Source: Lycorma delicatula (taxonomy: Eukaryota; Arthropoda; Insecta; Hemiptera; Fulgoridae). Taken from it: a DNA stretch of 64,000 nucleotides. The stretch lies in contig NC_134456.1 of assembly GCF_047948215.1 (NCBI RefSeq), positions 66,986,029 through 67,050,028 on the forward strand, given 5' to 3'. Shown here one piece after another: positions 14,587 through 27,900 of this stretch (within the stretch, counting starts at the first letter, position 1; every line of letters starts with the position of its first letter). The notes beneath the pieces are model-generated. The model worked only from the letters and a program-made list of their open reading frames with translations. It was not told where the DNA came from and ran no database searches. The position numbers and the translations under genes were made by a program.

Positions 14587-14850
14587 TTTTGTTTAATCTC
14601 CGGAACCACCATATTGCTTCAGAAGATGAATGAGGATGATATATATGATTGTAAATCAAGTGGGGATCTGGGAACGACATAGTCGGGCCTGGTAAAAGGT
14701 CCAAGACAAAAGAATTAAAAGAGCAGACGGGGGGGGGGGGCTGACCTGCCATTCTGGACGTTCTGCCGGTTGGTGGGAAGAGAAACCCAACCGCCAAAGT
14801 ACACTGGTATTCACGATCTAGTATTCAAATCCGTATAATCCGTAATCGAA
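14587..14850 (-). repeat. SINE-like repeat (family 2), body without tRNA head
   Basis: This is a GC-richer block in AT-rich intron DNA that contains a run of 12 G (14729-14740) and ends near a cgatctagtattcaaatccg motif. I recall this tail as belonging to a tRNA-derived SINE whose head looks like the minus-strand sequence at 50240-50335. The two pieces do not overlap, so the link cannot be shown from this window. Part of it (14741-14786) resembles 40819-40864 at about two bases in three. Confidence 0.4.
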
Positions 14851-17037
14851 AGGAATTATATTTTAAATGCATTTGCAAATTAAATCTGTATTTCATTCAA
14901 ATTTTGAGTTAACAAATAAGAAAAGAATCTTGAAATGTATTAATGTAAGAAATAAAAAAAAATGAAGATAATATGCCGAAAAATTTATAATCAAAAATTT
15001 TTGCTATAATCAATCAGATGAGTCTGTTTAGTCATTAAAAATATGTTTCATTAAAACTGCTTGTAACTAAATTTATATTTGAACCAAAGGTATAAAAAGA
15101 AAATTCTACGTATAATGTGAAGTAGAAGAGTGTTAAACATAAAAAATCTTGAAAGAATTTGCTGAAAACATGAAAAATGAACTTCAACTAAGGAACGCTA
15201 TAAATAAAAGTACATGTTGAAGTCTGTATGAACAATGACATTTCATGAGAAAAGTGTATTTTTTAACAATCAATGGATGATCTATTTTCTTATATTTTAT
15301 GTATATAATTAATTAATCTTTTTTTAATGGGTTTCTCATGATGTTTTATGTAACCTGAACGTAGAATTAGGAATAACAAAATCGTGGTGAAATATTTTAA
15401 ATTATTTTATTATTAATATTTTTGTGTGAGTATAAAATTTATTTGAAAGAAATATAAATACAAAATATGTGATGAAAAAATCAGAAAATATTTTTATTAG
15501 AAGTAAAACTAAAAAAAAAATTAACTCCATGAATTTAGGAAATTACTAAATCTCTTTCTCAGTTCAGTGAGAAACAAGTATTTCTTTTGGCTTTAAAAAA
15601 TTAAAAAAAATAGTTTTTTGTGATCGAATACCCGATACTCATTACCGGTCTAGAGAGTCTTGGAAAGTACCGGAAATCATGCGGTTTTAGTTTCTTCTTA
15701 TTACATGTTAAATTGATAATTTATCTACTTTTTTAATGAATTTCATGGATCTAAATTACGATTTAACCAACGATATAGCTTGCTTGCATCATTTTCATTA
15801 GTAAAACATGATATATAACATCATAGGTCGGAAAATATTTCATTTATAAAGGAATGTTTTAGAGGAATTTTAGATGAAATATGTTTATTTCTTTATTTCT
15901 ATAACATTCACCAGATAAAACCTAATAAATGTGGTGGCGAACCTTGACATACATTTAAAGGAGTTTTAGCGTAAGAATTTTATCAGGACCAAATCCATAT
16001 GAACAGATTTAAAAATCTACAAAGAACAGATTAAGAATGTTTAGTTGTTTATTATTAATACTAATAATTCAGGTGATTTGATTGAAGAGAGAGGAATTTT
16101 TAATATATTCTCTGAATACATTTATATTTTTTACGTATTATTTACCTAATATAAATTATTATAATCATTATTTTTTATCACTACACAATTTATAAATGTT
16201 AAAATGAGAGATAAATAACATTTGCTAAGGTAGAGCAAAGAAAGTGAAAATTATTTCGAATTTTTAAATTTTACCTTTTTTTACTGTTAATTTACTATTT
16301 AAATTTTTTTTCATAACAACTTTTTAATATTTTTTTGTTACAAGTTAGGTGGTATCTTCATTTACGCGATAATTAAGAGATCAAGTGATATTTAACTTAA
16401 GATGGCTTAATCGATAATAAAAGGACTGAACTGAAACATGTCAGGAACTGAAACATGTAGAATTAAGTTGTACTAAATTTATACGCTTTCATTTAGAGTT
16501 CATATTATTTATTGAGGCCTATTCTGTTTGAAAATATAAAATAAATTACAAAAAAAAAAATAAATAAATTTGACTGCATTTGCAAACGTGAGAAATAATG
16601 TTTCGTTTTATGCAATAACCGTTTATATAATTAAATTACGAATTTATAAAAGTGCCATTGAATTTTTTTAAATTTTAGGAATTAAAATTATTCCCACTCT
16701 CCCGTATGAAAAATCTTACTACACCCCTGTACAACCATAAGCCTGTACAACAAAGTCCCAATAAATTTACTTTGTCATCTTTTTATATTCCTTTGATTTC
16801 GTGAGAAATCTTCTTTTGTGCGGAATAGATTCTTAATTAATATTTTTGAAGGAAAAACATGACTTATGGAACAAAAAGAAGCAATATATTTACTTAAACA
16901 CACAAATTTATTACATGAACACAATTATTTGTAATATTTAAAGTGAATATTTTATTATGAGCATTAAATAATGGTTTTTTTTTTAATTTTTATTTAATTT
17001 GGGGATAAAAATGTATATTAACTAATCGTATAATATA

Positions 17038-17055
17038 TGTGTGTGTGTGTGTGTG
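17038..17055. repeat. (TG)9 microsatellite
   Basis: Nine perfect TG repeats within the inferred first intron of the cuticle gene. Confidence 0.95.
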
Positions 17056-19106
17056 ATTGTGATTGCGATTAACTGAAAATCAAATCAGAAAACCTGTTGT
17101 TTGGAATTGTTTGATAAAAGAAATTTATCAGGTATGTTATATTAGAAATTGTACATTTATTATTAACGAATAATCACAGATGTTAAATTGATTTTTACTT
17201 CATTCTAAAGAAATTGTACAACTTTTAAAAGTTTTCATTGAACTATTTCGTAGTTTTCAACTTTTTAATTTAACTTTCCAAGCTGTATTGAATTCAAGTG
17301 TATTGAAAAGTTTTCAGTTGAAATTTTTGTATAAACACTTTTAGATGTATTCACGTCTGCTATAATAAATTATACAGATAGAATAAAAATAATAATTACC
17401 GCATTGTTTTTGCATTTTAACTTTATTTTAATTTTTATTAAAATTTACTTTTTATTTTTTAATTAAGTTCATTGTTAGTATAAGATTTACAGTTATAATA
17501 ACAGTAATTTCCTTCATAATTCTACCTAAAAATTGCAACTATCCAAATTATCTACAATAACAATGAAATACGGATAACCTTTATATATGCATAAAGGTTA
17601 AAAAAATCATAACGTAATTAATGCTTTCGATTAATTTACTATTATTTAATTTAAACAATAGTGATGTAATTCTGCTTTTTGATGTAAATTTACGGGATTT
17701 GTTGGTTGTAAAAGATTAAATACATTTGTGTTATTGTTATTTTATTTGTTAATTGAACGATTGCTGTACCTGACATTTGTAACCAATACCACAATCATTC
17801 TGGTACATCTTTATCTCTCTGATTTGATAATAAACCCTGTTTTATTATGTATAATGCGATTTTGAAAATCCGAAACAGAAAATATTATTCACATTCCGAC
17901 CTGGATTATCAAAAATACCGGATTAGTGATAAAATTAAGGGATCCTATATTAAAATTAATAATTAGTTTTATTATAAGAAATTTATTTTTAAATTTATAT
18001 CAGAAAGTAATAAAATCTTCAAATTGGAGCAAATAAGCGTTTGACCTTTTTCACACCTTCATCTCTGATTTTGTGTACAGTGGTATAATGTCTTACTTAA
18101 GTTATTACTGCTCCTCACTGTGCCTAACCTAATAATTTTTTAGACAAGATCTTTGAAAAAATTTAAGTGTTAGAGAAAAATGAAGGGTTGTATTTTATTC
18201 TTAAAAATTATTTCATTTAGTTTTGACGACGTGATTATGTTTTAGAACAATTTCTAAACACTTCTTCTCTTAGGCACCCAATTCTTAAATGCGTTTGTAT
18301 ATTATTTTATCAAACCAAAGGGGAAAATAATAAATGATTTAACATTATCTACTGCCTTATACAGCTGTTATTTATGGGTTTTTATTCTGAAAATAATTGA
18401 ATTTTGTTGATTTATAATAATAGATTTTTTTTTTTAATGATACTGAGATAATTTGCAATACTTGAAATCTTTTAATGCTAAGCTCAATTTTAAAACCACG
18501 AAGTATTATAGTGATTTTAGAGGTACACATTTAGGCTCTGCCTCAATTTTTGATTAATTGATTATTTGATTTAATCTGCTTTACAGTGACATATTATAAA
18601 TAAGAATTAATATTTTCTTAAATAAGAAAACGTAAATATTTGAAACTGGATTAACACACGTTATTATGTTGTATAAAATATTGTATAATTTTATTTTATT
18701 TTTATTGAATATTTTTTCTTCCAGGTTTTATATTCAGTTGTATATATCAGATTCAATTTAAGAATCAAAATTAAAGAATTAAAATGCACATGAGCGTAAT
18801 TTTAGCAATAGACGTAAAAAAATAATTCTAAATTTAAAAAGTCAATCTTTCAAAACAGATAAGGTAATTTCAGAAAATGCCTAATTTTTTTTTATTTTAT
18901 ATAAAAAACAAGAATTTTTCGCCAAAAACAAAAAGGAACTTTTTAACATAAAAAGTTAAGGGATGAGTTTTCCCTTTTAAACCAAAATTAAAAAAAAATA
19001 AAATAGGCCTACTGTAAATAGATTTGCTAAAAAAATACTGTAATCATGTACGAATATTTACTGAATGTATGTAAACAAATCATAACGTAACAGTTACTCA
19101 TCATAC

Positions 19107-19121
19107 CTTAAGAATCTCCAT
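19107..19121 (-). CDS. Pro-resilin-like cuticle protein, exon 1 (start codon)
   Basis: On the minus strand, ATGGAGATTCTTAAG is followed by the donor gtatga. It encodes MEILK in phase 0. Joined to exon 2 it gives MEILKVCCVLAASLFTAKAG, a textbook signal peptide. Insect cuticle genes commonly have a minute first exon that holds only the first few residues, followed by a long first intron. The ATG lies about 70 nt downstream of a TATA box, so the 5' leader would be roughly 45 nt. The splice junction is inferred from sequence alone. Confidence 0.7.
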
Positions 19122-19189
19122 AATGCTGCGTGTAGATCCTGGGAATGGAAACAGAGGAGTGGACGTTCTACTACAGTCAGGCCACTAGG

Positions 19190-19196
19190 TTTTATA
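19190..19196 (-). promoter_or_regulatory. TATA box of the pro-resilin-like gene
   Basis: TATAAAA on the minus strand lies 69 nt from the last A of the box to the A of the exon 1 ATG, within a locally less AT-rich patch (19120-19290). A start site 25-30 nt downstream would fall near 19165. I see no exact arthropod TCAGT initiator there, so the start site is approximate. Confidence 0.55.
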
Positions 19197-19296
19197 GTCC
19201 TTACACACACATCAACCTGGAGGGGGACGACCCATGGCGTAACACATAAACCTCTCTTTACTCCAGTTACGTCACCTGTTACTCTTCCCATTCAAA

Positions 19297-22238
19297 TCAT
19301 TTAAATGATTTATTTGATATTGTTAACAAAATGTTATTAACTATTAAAGAGTCTATCTTTTTTTGTTTTTGTTTCTTTATAATGCGAGGTAGATTGGTAG
19401 TTCGCATGCCGTAGTTTATTGCCATGCTGCTTTTATGTTAAAATGTTTTCAATTATAAATTTTCGCATTCAATTAAATCCTAATGTAAATATATTTCCTT
19501 TTATTTTCTGTTCTTTAGATTATGAAATACTGTAAGTTACTAAATAAGTACTACTTTTGTTGTTTACAAAATTAACATTTTCTGTACCAGTTTATTAAAG
19601 AGTAATAAAAGTATTTTTTCCTCGGACTTTATAAAAAAAAAAGAAAAGCTTTATTGGTGAATAAATTATTTAATATCTAAAATAAATTTGTAATTTTATA
19701 TATATATATATATAAAATATAAAACATGACAACTATTAATATTTGTTACTACGCAAAATACGCCGATAAATATTATTATTATATTTTAATAAAAAAATTG
19801 TGTTACATGGAAAATTAAAAAAAAAAAATCGTCAAAAATAAACTAGTATCTTTTAAAAGAATAAGATAAGGGGAATATTATTTTGAGGAAAATAATTTTG
19901 ATGATTAAAAGATGTGAATTGTTATCAAAAACAACATTATGTGTTTAACATTATTTCCCAATAGTCTTCCTAAAAAATATTAAAATTTTTGGAATACATG
20001 ATGAATATCAAAATTCAGTTTTAAAATTGAATTTTTGTTCAGTTCGTTTAAAACTGAATAAGTAAACATGGGTAACTGTTAAACTAAAGTTGAAAAAAAA
20101 TAAAAAAATAATTGTTTAATTTTTTATATCAATAACAAAAGCCTAATTTGTAGTTTAAAAATAAGTGGTTTTTAGATGAAATTTAGTACACTTTATTTTA
20201 ATGAGTTACATAAATGCTATCTAAATTTAGAAATGAGGCTCTAAAAAGGGCTTTTTTAGCGATTGAAAAGGGCTTTCCAATCGGGCTGATTGAAAGCGAA
20301 AGCGTGGTAAGATTCAGGTAAAGGTAAACTAAGTTTAGTCATGAAATAAAAAGCACTCTATGAGATTTAAAATCTATTTTATTTTTAAAAATATAATTTT
20401 TCAGCATACGTATAAATAAAAAATTGCAAAAAATTAAAATTGAATAATGAAATTCTGTAACTGTATTAGTTCTTCTTGATTCCCTTTAACATTAGTTATG
20501 AACATGAAACTTGCGTAGCTGTTGTAATTTAATCAAAATCCTCTTATGTGGATTCTTGTGAATTGTATCGATAGTTTTCCTGCTTCTTTTGCATACGGTC
20601 ATTGTTTATCCTTTCAGCCTTACAAGCCTTTAACGTATTACAATGTTTATGTATATTTTCATTTATGTTTTAGTACAAAGAACTTACCAAATAATTCTTT
20701 TAGATTTTATCTATTCTTAATACACTTAAGACATATATTCAAAACTTCAGTACTGTTTTTTTGAATTCTACTCCTATTTCTGAATATAAATTTAGCATAT
20801 TTTTCTTATTTTGACTGTTTAAAGAGTCATAATTTATTATATTTATACATTTGTAAAAAACAGCCATGGTAAGGGGTACAAAAGCCACAATATAAAACTA
20901 TTATATGTAAAAATTAGAAATATTATTGGTAAAAACTGTTGAATAACTTTGATACTACTTATTGAAAGGGAGTAAATTAAGGGAGTGTAATGTATTTAGG
21001 GTGTACGTATGTTTGTTCCACCGTAGCGGCTCAACTGCTGAACTGATTTAGATGTATAACCCTGCATTGGAATTCTTTCATTACTGGGAGTGTCATAGGC
21101 TATGTAAATATATATGTTTAAAAAATTTTATGTTTTTTTGACGGTCAGTATGTTTGATCATTTAATCATACTCTGTCTTCTTCCTGTTATTTGTTGGTGT
21201 TGCTTATGCGGTATTTAATTAAATAAAATAATGGGTGACCAATCAATTTTCAGAAAATTTTAATTTTGTTTAAATATATTTTTCATGTTGTAGAATTAGC
21301 AGACATTTAAGGTTGTATAATGATTAAGTTCTTACCTGGTCTTATATTGATTTTGAAAATTTTTAAATCCAGTCGTGGGCTTTGTTTAGTAATTATCTTA
21401 TATAAATATACGTTTAAATAAATAAAAAAGTGATACTATATACAAAATTGTCACCCGCACGTTCTTATCCTATATTGGTAGGACTAATTATTCTATATTA
21501 AAGAGAAACGTTTGTCATCTTTTTTTTTAATTTTGGCAGTCGTGTTTCTTAATTTTTAATATTTTTATATCTTGTTTTAAATCCTTAATAAAAATATTCC
21601 TATATATATATATATATATATATATCTAATATTCGTATATTTTTCGTTATTATTGGAACTAATATTATTATTACTGGTTTTTCCAGTTTAGAGGTTCTGA
21701 TTCGATTATAAGCTTTTTTAAATTAGTATTTTTTCCCTTGACTTCCAATTTTTTAATATTAAATTTATTAACAAAAAAAATTAAATTACATTTGGTTGTT
21801 TACTCTTTAAAAATACAAAGTAGTATTTGTATAATATTTCATACGAGAATTTTTGTGTACGAATTGTGTTTGTTGTTACGTATAATACGAATATTTATGT
21901 TAAATTTTATTTGCAGAAAAATCTAACATTCATTTTTTGTTAAATAATAATTCGTAAATATATACTATTTTGTCTAAATATTTGTTATCTGACAAACAAT
22001 TATGGCTTAACAGTAGATTTAAATAATAATTGTTGACCTAATTAGAATATTATTAAGAATATATATATATTAAGAATATATAATTAGTTTTACTGATCGT
22101 TTTTCGTTAAAGTAATTATGTTTTTGCTTCGTATTCTGTTAACTTTATTTTAGCGTTTTCCTTAGGGAGAATTATTTATGCCTTACTTAATTCATACGCT
22201 ATTAATATTATTATCACTGTTATAACTAGACTATAACA
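19297..22238. other. AT-rich DNA upstream of the cuticle gene, no gene seen
   Basis: No protein homology is recognised. Within it, 20985-21105 has a higher-complexity stretch noted separately, and there are TA runs near 19699 and 21601. Any enhancers of the minus-strand gene would lie here, but none can be named from sequence. Confidence 0.5.
20985..21105 (+). repeat. Probable interspersed-repeat fragment
   Basis: The stretch includes gttccaccgtagcggctcaa, then a phrase about an unfilled target (gatttagatgtataaccctg) and gggagtgtcataggctatgt. This pattern resembles non-coding ends of common arthropod repeats as I remember them. No second copy exists in this window, so it is a weak call. Confidence 0.3.
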
Positions 22239-22389
22239 ATCTCGTGGGACTGATGGAGTGGTATGTGGTCCAGATATTTGCTGTATTAAACCCTTATGCA
22301 ACCTCTTTAGCACTGTTTACCCTGAACACTATTGTGCCCATGTATTTACGCTTGCATTCACTAATATCCGTGTATATGCAGAAAGGTAA
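22239..22389 (+). other. Short open frame with donor-like end, unrecognised
   Basis: An open stretch of about 55 codons in less AT-rich sequence includes MEWYVVQIFAVLNPYATSLA and a hydrophobic run. A strong donor-like site (AAAG|gtaaag) falls near its end, and a weak AG precedes it without a polypyrimidine tract. I do not recognise the peptide. It could be an exon of an unknown gene or chance. Confidence 0.2.
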
Positions 22390-22714
22390 AGGAAATATTT
22401 CCCGTATACATTAAGGTTAAAGGTTGTGGTAAACCGTACATTAGCATTTTGCTATGTAAACTATTCATGTTATTTGCAAAATATTTATATTTATGTTAAA
22501 TATATAAGTTTTAATCTCTTAATCGCATATTATTTTTAGTTAGATTTTTCTGAATTAGTCTCATATAATTTAATAATTACTCTTAATAATACTTGTTATT
22601 TACTGAAGTTCAGTGAATTACATAATATTGTAATAACATAATTATTATCGTTAATATTAATGTGGAATTCTAAATACATTCAATTAAAGGGATATTGGTT
22701 TTTTATATTCTTTT

Positions 22715-23209
22715 TACTTCCTTGCACGAAATAAAGGAAATATTGTGATCGCGAACAATTTCGGTTTTCAGATTTCAACGGAAATAAATCCAAAAATTTG
22801 GATTTTGGACTTTTCCTTAACTGCAGTAATAAGCTCTCATTGAGAGCTTTTCAGCGATTCATAGGTAGTACTTATTTTCATTGGTTTCAGAGTTATAGCC
22901 AAATAAAATTTTAATTAATGAAATATTTGGATCTTAGAAGGGGAGGCAGATCGGTTCGAATTAAACTTCATCTACCTTTTTTTATGTTTTATTATTTTTT
23001 TTAAATTTAAATATATTGATTTATTAATAATTTTTTACCTCTGATTGTAAAAAAAGTTGTTCGATGAATAATATTCAATAATAAAAAAAAAGAAGAAAAA
23101 CTATAAGAAGTTATTAATGAAATAAAATTTTATGTACTTTTCATTTAAAAAAATGTGTAATTTAATAGGCGTACAAGGAAGTTATTTGGTGTTCAGATCA
23201 GATTTTTTA
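22715..23209 (+). repeat. Short non-autonomous repeat, copy A
   Basis: Starts tacttccttgcacgaaataa and ends near gcgtacaaggaagttatttg, so the ends carry an inverted ACTTCCTTGYACG. The interior shares long stretches with copy C at 61371-62069 (reverse orientation), including the phrases around gagagctttt, ttcattggtt and taatgaaata. The segment around gacgtcacgccgaaac present in copies B and C is missing here. There is no coding capacity. Confidence 0.75.
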
Positions 23210-25588
23210 TAAATAATTTTCATTCATATTTGAAGATTAGAAAAATGAACGATTTGTTATCTTTTACAATCAGTTAATTAAATGTTAAAGAAATATGAAA
23301 CTGACTAACTTAGGCTAACTGACTAAGTAACTTAGGCTAGTTAATAAAGAGATATATAAAATATAAAGTAGAAATAAGAGAGATAAATTAATAGTTCTTA
23401 GAAATAATTTTAACATTTGTAAAACACAGTTTTAATTAATATTTCTGGTTTGATAATTTATTTATATTATCTAAACGTAGGTTTTTTCTTTTTAAAATTT
23501 CAAGTATTTGTCATTTTTTCTAAATTATTGTATTTAAAATTTATTTATTCCAAAATATTAATTTAGTAAATATGGATGAAAAGTGTTATAAATAACAGTA
23601 TTCATTCTCAGTATAATATATGTTTAATTCTGAATTCTAAATATAAGTTAAGAAAAAAAGAGACTTTCCATAAACATTTTTTATATAATCTCTATTAATA
23701 TATTTATACCTTAATGTATCTTATTCATGAATATATGTAAAGATAATCCCTCCTTTTCTTTCCTGAGATCTTCCACTCTTTTGAATTTAAAAAATTTAAA
23801 TTACTTTTCCTTTTTCTTGACTTCATAATTCATCATGTTCTTCTTTCTTCATGATCTACCCTTTTAATAAAAACCATTGTTAACCAGTGAGGTTATTTAA
23901 AATAAATACTAGTATTTTACTTCATTCAAAGTATAATTTCCTTGAAGTTTTCACTCGAGGAAAATAAATTTCGTTTTACCAACTTAATTTTGTTCTACTG
24001 CTTATATTTGTGTGTTACAGTACTATCTTTAGTTTTCTTACCTTTTAAAGTGGATTACACTTTTAAAAAAATTAATATTAAATTTTAATTAGAGAATATG
24101 TATGATTTTTTTATTTGTAAGCTTAATATGTAATATTGTTTGCGTGCCAGGACATGTGAAATAATTAGGTTATACCGGGAACGTTATTATAAAAAAAAAT
24201 ATTTATATCATCTGAGTTTTCTTAAGGTATTTACTAGATAGAAGTACATATTAAAATAAAACATTCTTACAACATTTCGCTATCAGTATTATCAAGCCAT
24301 TAAAAAGAATTTTAAAGAGGTCGTGTTCACAATAAATGAACAACATAAATTTTTTCTAACTGTTATTGTATAAACTAGTGCAGAATCTTGTTAATTAAAA
24401 AAAAATTCTGATGGTATTTCGTGTCATATTTAAATAGATGAAATAACTGTAATGCAACGGTATTTGACATTACCTTGTCATCATTTATATATTTATTTTA
24501 GTAATGTCTGGTTAACGCGATTTACATTTTCCAAGGTTTTGATTCTTTTACATAATTATTAAGGCCTTGAAAATATTTTGATAGTTTTATTCTTTTTACC
24601 ACATCTTGTGAATACAAAAAAAAGTAACAAGAAAGTGAAAACCTTACACCGACAAAGAATATGACTAGAAAAAAATATTTTTTAAAATAAATTGAGCATA
24701 GCTACGTATAATAATCATTTTAAAAAAACCTCATCATTTTGTTATGAAATTAAGCAATACTCTGATTATTATAAGTTTATTTATAAGTGACCTAGAATTA
24801 GATTATTGTTTTAACAATAAAAAATTACATTAAATATTATACATGAAATCGAGGTTTAAAATCTATTTAGTTGATTAATATTTGGTTACGTTTAAAAAAA
24901 AACGAACCAGATATTGTTTCGTAGAATTTTTTAATTCTATTAAAAAAGACGTACAAACAAAACAAAGAATTGAATAACCTTTAATAAATGTAGATTGTAG
25001 AGAATATTTTTGCTTGTTTTCTTTAAATAAGTAATATTATATATTTGATGAATATAAAATGGGAGGTAATGGTCCCATAAATAGTTTTCCCTGAAAATCA
25101 TAACTTCAAACTAAAAAAAATAATGTTTCTCAAAACTAACATCCAATTGAAAGCAGTAGGTAATATCGTTTTTTATTATTTACTGATCGTCCAGATTCTA
25201 ATCGTTACCAACAAATTAGCTTTGAATTTATAATTTAAATTAAAAGGTTCATTTATAAATCTTTTTTAAAACTGCCTTTTTGTTTTCGGTTGTTTCTAAG
25301 TTTTTTAGGTTGGTAAAATATTAAGTACAAATTGGTTTTAATTCGTTCTTTTTATAGAGTCAGTAATATTTTTATTTATCAAGTATAATTCCTCCCGAAA
25401 ATATTTAGAATACATACTGACTTTCAACGTGCTGTATCTTCTCATTATTACGACGAGAAAGTTCATAAGTATTTAGTTATATTACAAACATAATAATGAA
25501 ATTTAAACATTACAATCTTTGCAACCGAGTAAATCTAATTAATAATTGAATACAAAATAATTGGTAGCAGAAATTAACAACTTTATTT
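23210..25588. other. AT-rich DNA, no gene seen
   Basis: Nothing is recognised on either strand. A short local repeat of an aacttaggcta motif occurs near 23306-23341. Confidence 0.5.
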
Positions 25589-26765
25589 AGGAACAGGACC
25601 TCCTGACGGCGAGAGATGAAGGAGACGTTCGGTTCCAGATGCAGGGAGGTGTGCCTCAATGCTGGGTCTTCTACTTTGGAACCTCGCCTTTGACGGGATC
25701 TTAAGACTAGGTTTGCCGGGTGGGGAGTGTCCGCGGTCGCCTATGCTGATGATTTAGTGCTGGTGACTGGCCGCTCTGATAAAAAGGTAGTGAGGGCGGC
25801 AGATATGGCGGTGCAACGGGTGAGCGCTTGGCTCCGGACGAAGGGCATAGAGTTGGCCTCCTAAGACGCAGATGCTTGTTGTGATCGGCCAGCGTTGGAT
25901 TCCAGATATTAGCATTTTGGTTGATGGCTTCTGATCGGAATTGGCTCCTTACTTAAAATACTCAGGAGTTCGGTTCGAACGAACCGGTCTGTTTAATAAA
26001 CATCTACAGAAGGTAACAGGCAAGACGGAAAGGGCCATTAACACTCTTGGAAGGTTAATCGGATCCAGGTGGGGACCGCGGGTGGCCAAGCGTAAACTAT
26101 TAATATCGGCTACAACCTCAGTGCTTTTATACAGAAAGCGGAATGTGAGGCGGCTGCCTCCCTCCAGCGTCGGGCAGCTTTGAAAATTGTAGCACCTTTA
26201 TACACCATTATAACGGTGTCCACGGAGGCGGTGGGGGTGCTGACGGGAGTGCCCGCCGATCCGTCTCCGGGCCCTACAGCTGTAGAGGGTGTATGAAGTG
26301 ATACAGTAGTCTGACTCTGCATCCCTTTTTCTTCGGAAATGGCAAGAGGACTAGGACGTATCCCGTACAGGAGGCTAGAACCGGAGGTTGATTGCCAGAC
26401 TGGGACCGAGGCTGTGGAGGAGGCATGGCGACATAGGTTTCTTTGCTTCTCAGCTCCTCTCTGGCCACAGGGACTCTGAGGCCTAACTGCACAGCTTTGG
26501 GAGGCAAGAGTTTCCTAACTGTATATACTGCGGCCAGTTGGATACTACGAAACACACGTAGTAGAAGAAGGAATAAAGGTGCTTCACCTTCATTCCTTCT
26601 TCTATGATCATCTACAGTGGATCACGTGGGAGTTCACAGTAGAGGATATGCTGCGAGTAGTAGTCGAATGGAGGGCGACAGAGGATCTGGCAGCTGACCT
26701 CTTAAAACGGAAGGAAATCGATTACCGTGAGTAATGGGCGGACTAAGATATCTATGGGGTTGACC
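25589..26765 (+). pseudogene. Dead R1-clade non-LTR reverse transcriptase fragment
   Basis: The stretch is GC-richer than its surroundings and is a 3' half of a LINE ORF2. In shifting frames it shows GGVPQ and LLWNLAFDGILRLGLPGG (palm), AVAYADDLVLVTGR (catalytic YADD box, about 25733-25774), a thumb-like segment (TGKTERAINTLGRLIGSRWG, about 26009-26068), and NCIYCGQLDTTKH, the C-terminal zinc motif of R1-like elements (about 26517-26554). Frameshifts and stops (for example TAA at 25862) break it. It differs from the element at 36.2-41.0 kb in sequence and codon use, so it is a separate family. The 5' end is truncated before the RT palm. A (TTTA)n run follows at about 26790. Confidence 0.8.
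26563..26603. repeat. 19-bp hairpin within the R1-like remnant
   Basis: Arms 26563-26581 and 26585-26603 are inverted complements with one mismatch and a 3-nt loop (ctt). It lies immediately after the zinc-motif coding segment of the dead element. Confidence 0.85.
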
Positions 26766-27264
26766 TAGGGCTGAGAGACACCCCCACGTTTATTTATTTA
26801 TTTATCTTCCTTCCCTGGGAGTAATAAGTTGCTTTCATTTCAAAACCCAATTATTCATGTGCATATTGCTGCATTTATAATCATTTATGAGCATTCTTTC
26901 TGGAAATAAATTTGAGCTTTTCAAATGATCCTTCTTGTATATCTTGAAAGAGATTCAAGATGACTACATAAAAATCAAAATTTCACTGAGAAAATTTAAA
27001 AATTACTAAAAACTCTGAGGAAGATGTTATAAATTAATTCCATCCTGACCGGGATTTCATATATTTATAGTATTTGTATATATGATTTTGAATTATCTAC
27101 GGATTTGAATAACCATCACTAATGCTTGTCAATCAAGTATAGTAGGGCAATTTCGTAAGTGTTGATTCTGTATCTAGCTAATGCACCAGTAATTTGAAGG
27201 AAGGGCGTAATGCCGGAGAAATGGCGTCTAATACCTCATAATAATAACTGGGAACATCTTTTTT

Positions 27265-27900
27265 AATGTTAGGAACGGGTTATTTCAGTTCAAAGCTAAG
27301 GAAATTCAATATTTTGGGCTGTTAATTAAATGCAATGTGGAAAAAACAGCAACTGGAAAACAGTAGGAGAGCAGTTAGATTAAGTACTGAAGTGAAGAAA
27401 TGCAGAAGACATAAGTGCAAATGAATTTTGGGTGAACAAGAAAAACTCTATAAAAAGAGGATCAGAAAAGACTTTATCAAGGGAAGAAGAATAAAGAAGG
27501 CATGGGTTACGAGAAAGTGATTGGAAGAATGGAAGATAGAAGAAACTTCAAGAACAGAAATGATTAAGGAAGTAAGAAAGAGACTCTGCAGAAAATTGAA
27601 TAGTGAATTAAAGAAGAGTAACACTAAAAGCAAAAAGGAAATGGCTTATAGATGAACGATCTGATATAGTAAAAGACTTAACAAGAAAAGGACAGTAAAA
27701 TCTAATGTATAGAAAAGTAAAATAGGTAGAGTGAGATAAAGTGAGAAAGAGCATGCAGTAGAAAATGTCCTCAGAAACGGTGAAGTGTTACATTTAATAT
27801 AAGGAGGACTATACTAAGATGGAAAGAATACTTGGAGGATCTACACGTCTAAAATAATTTTTTCATTAAAGATCAGGCTGAAATGGAAAAAAGCGAAATA
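27265..27900 (+). pseudogene. Decayed LINE (RTE/Jockey-like) fragment, part 1
   Basis: A stop-ridden reading includes EIQYFGLLIKCNVEK, which resembles the FKYLG segment downstream of the RT catalytic core in insect LINEs, followed by Lys/Arg-rich sequence. A related 3' piece is at 28850-29165, and the short repeat copy B lies between them. The family assignment is weak. Confidence 0.35.

Larger units (their letters stand above)
13853..19106 (-). other. Inferred intron 1 of the pro-resilin-like gene
   Basis: This 5.25 kb stretch is bounded by gtatga at the donor and ttttttcag at the acceptor. It is AT-rich and includes a SINE-like insert (14587-14850) and a (TG)9 tract (17038-17055). No other coding sequence is seen in it. 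Confidence 0.6.

Noticed and set aside
26110..26555. Minus-strand frames of 70 and 93 codons
   Set aside because: They are antisense to the dead R1-like RT and have no homology of their own.
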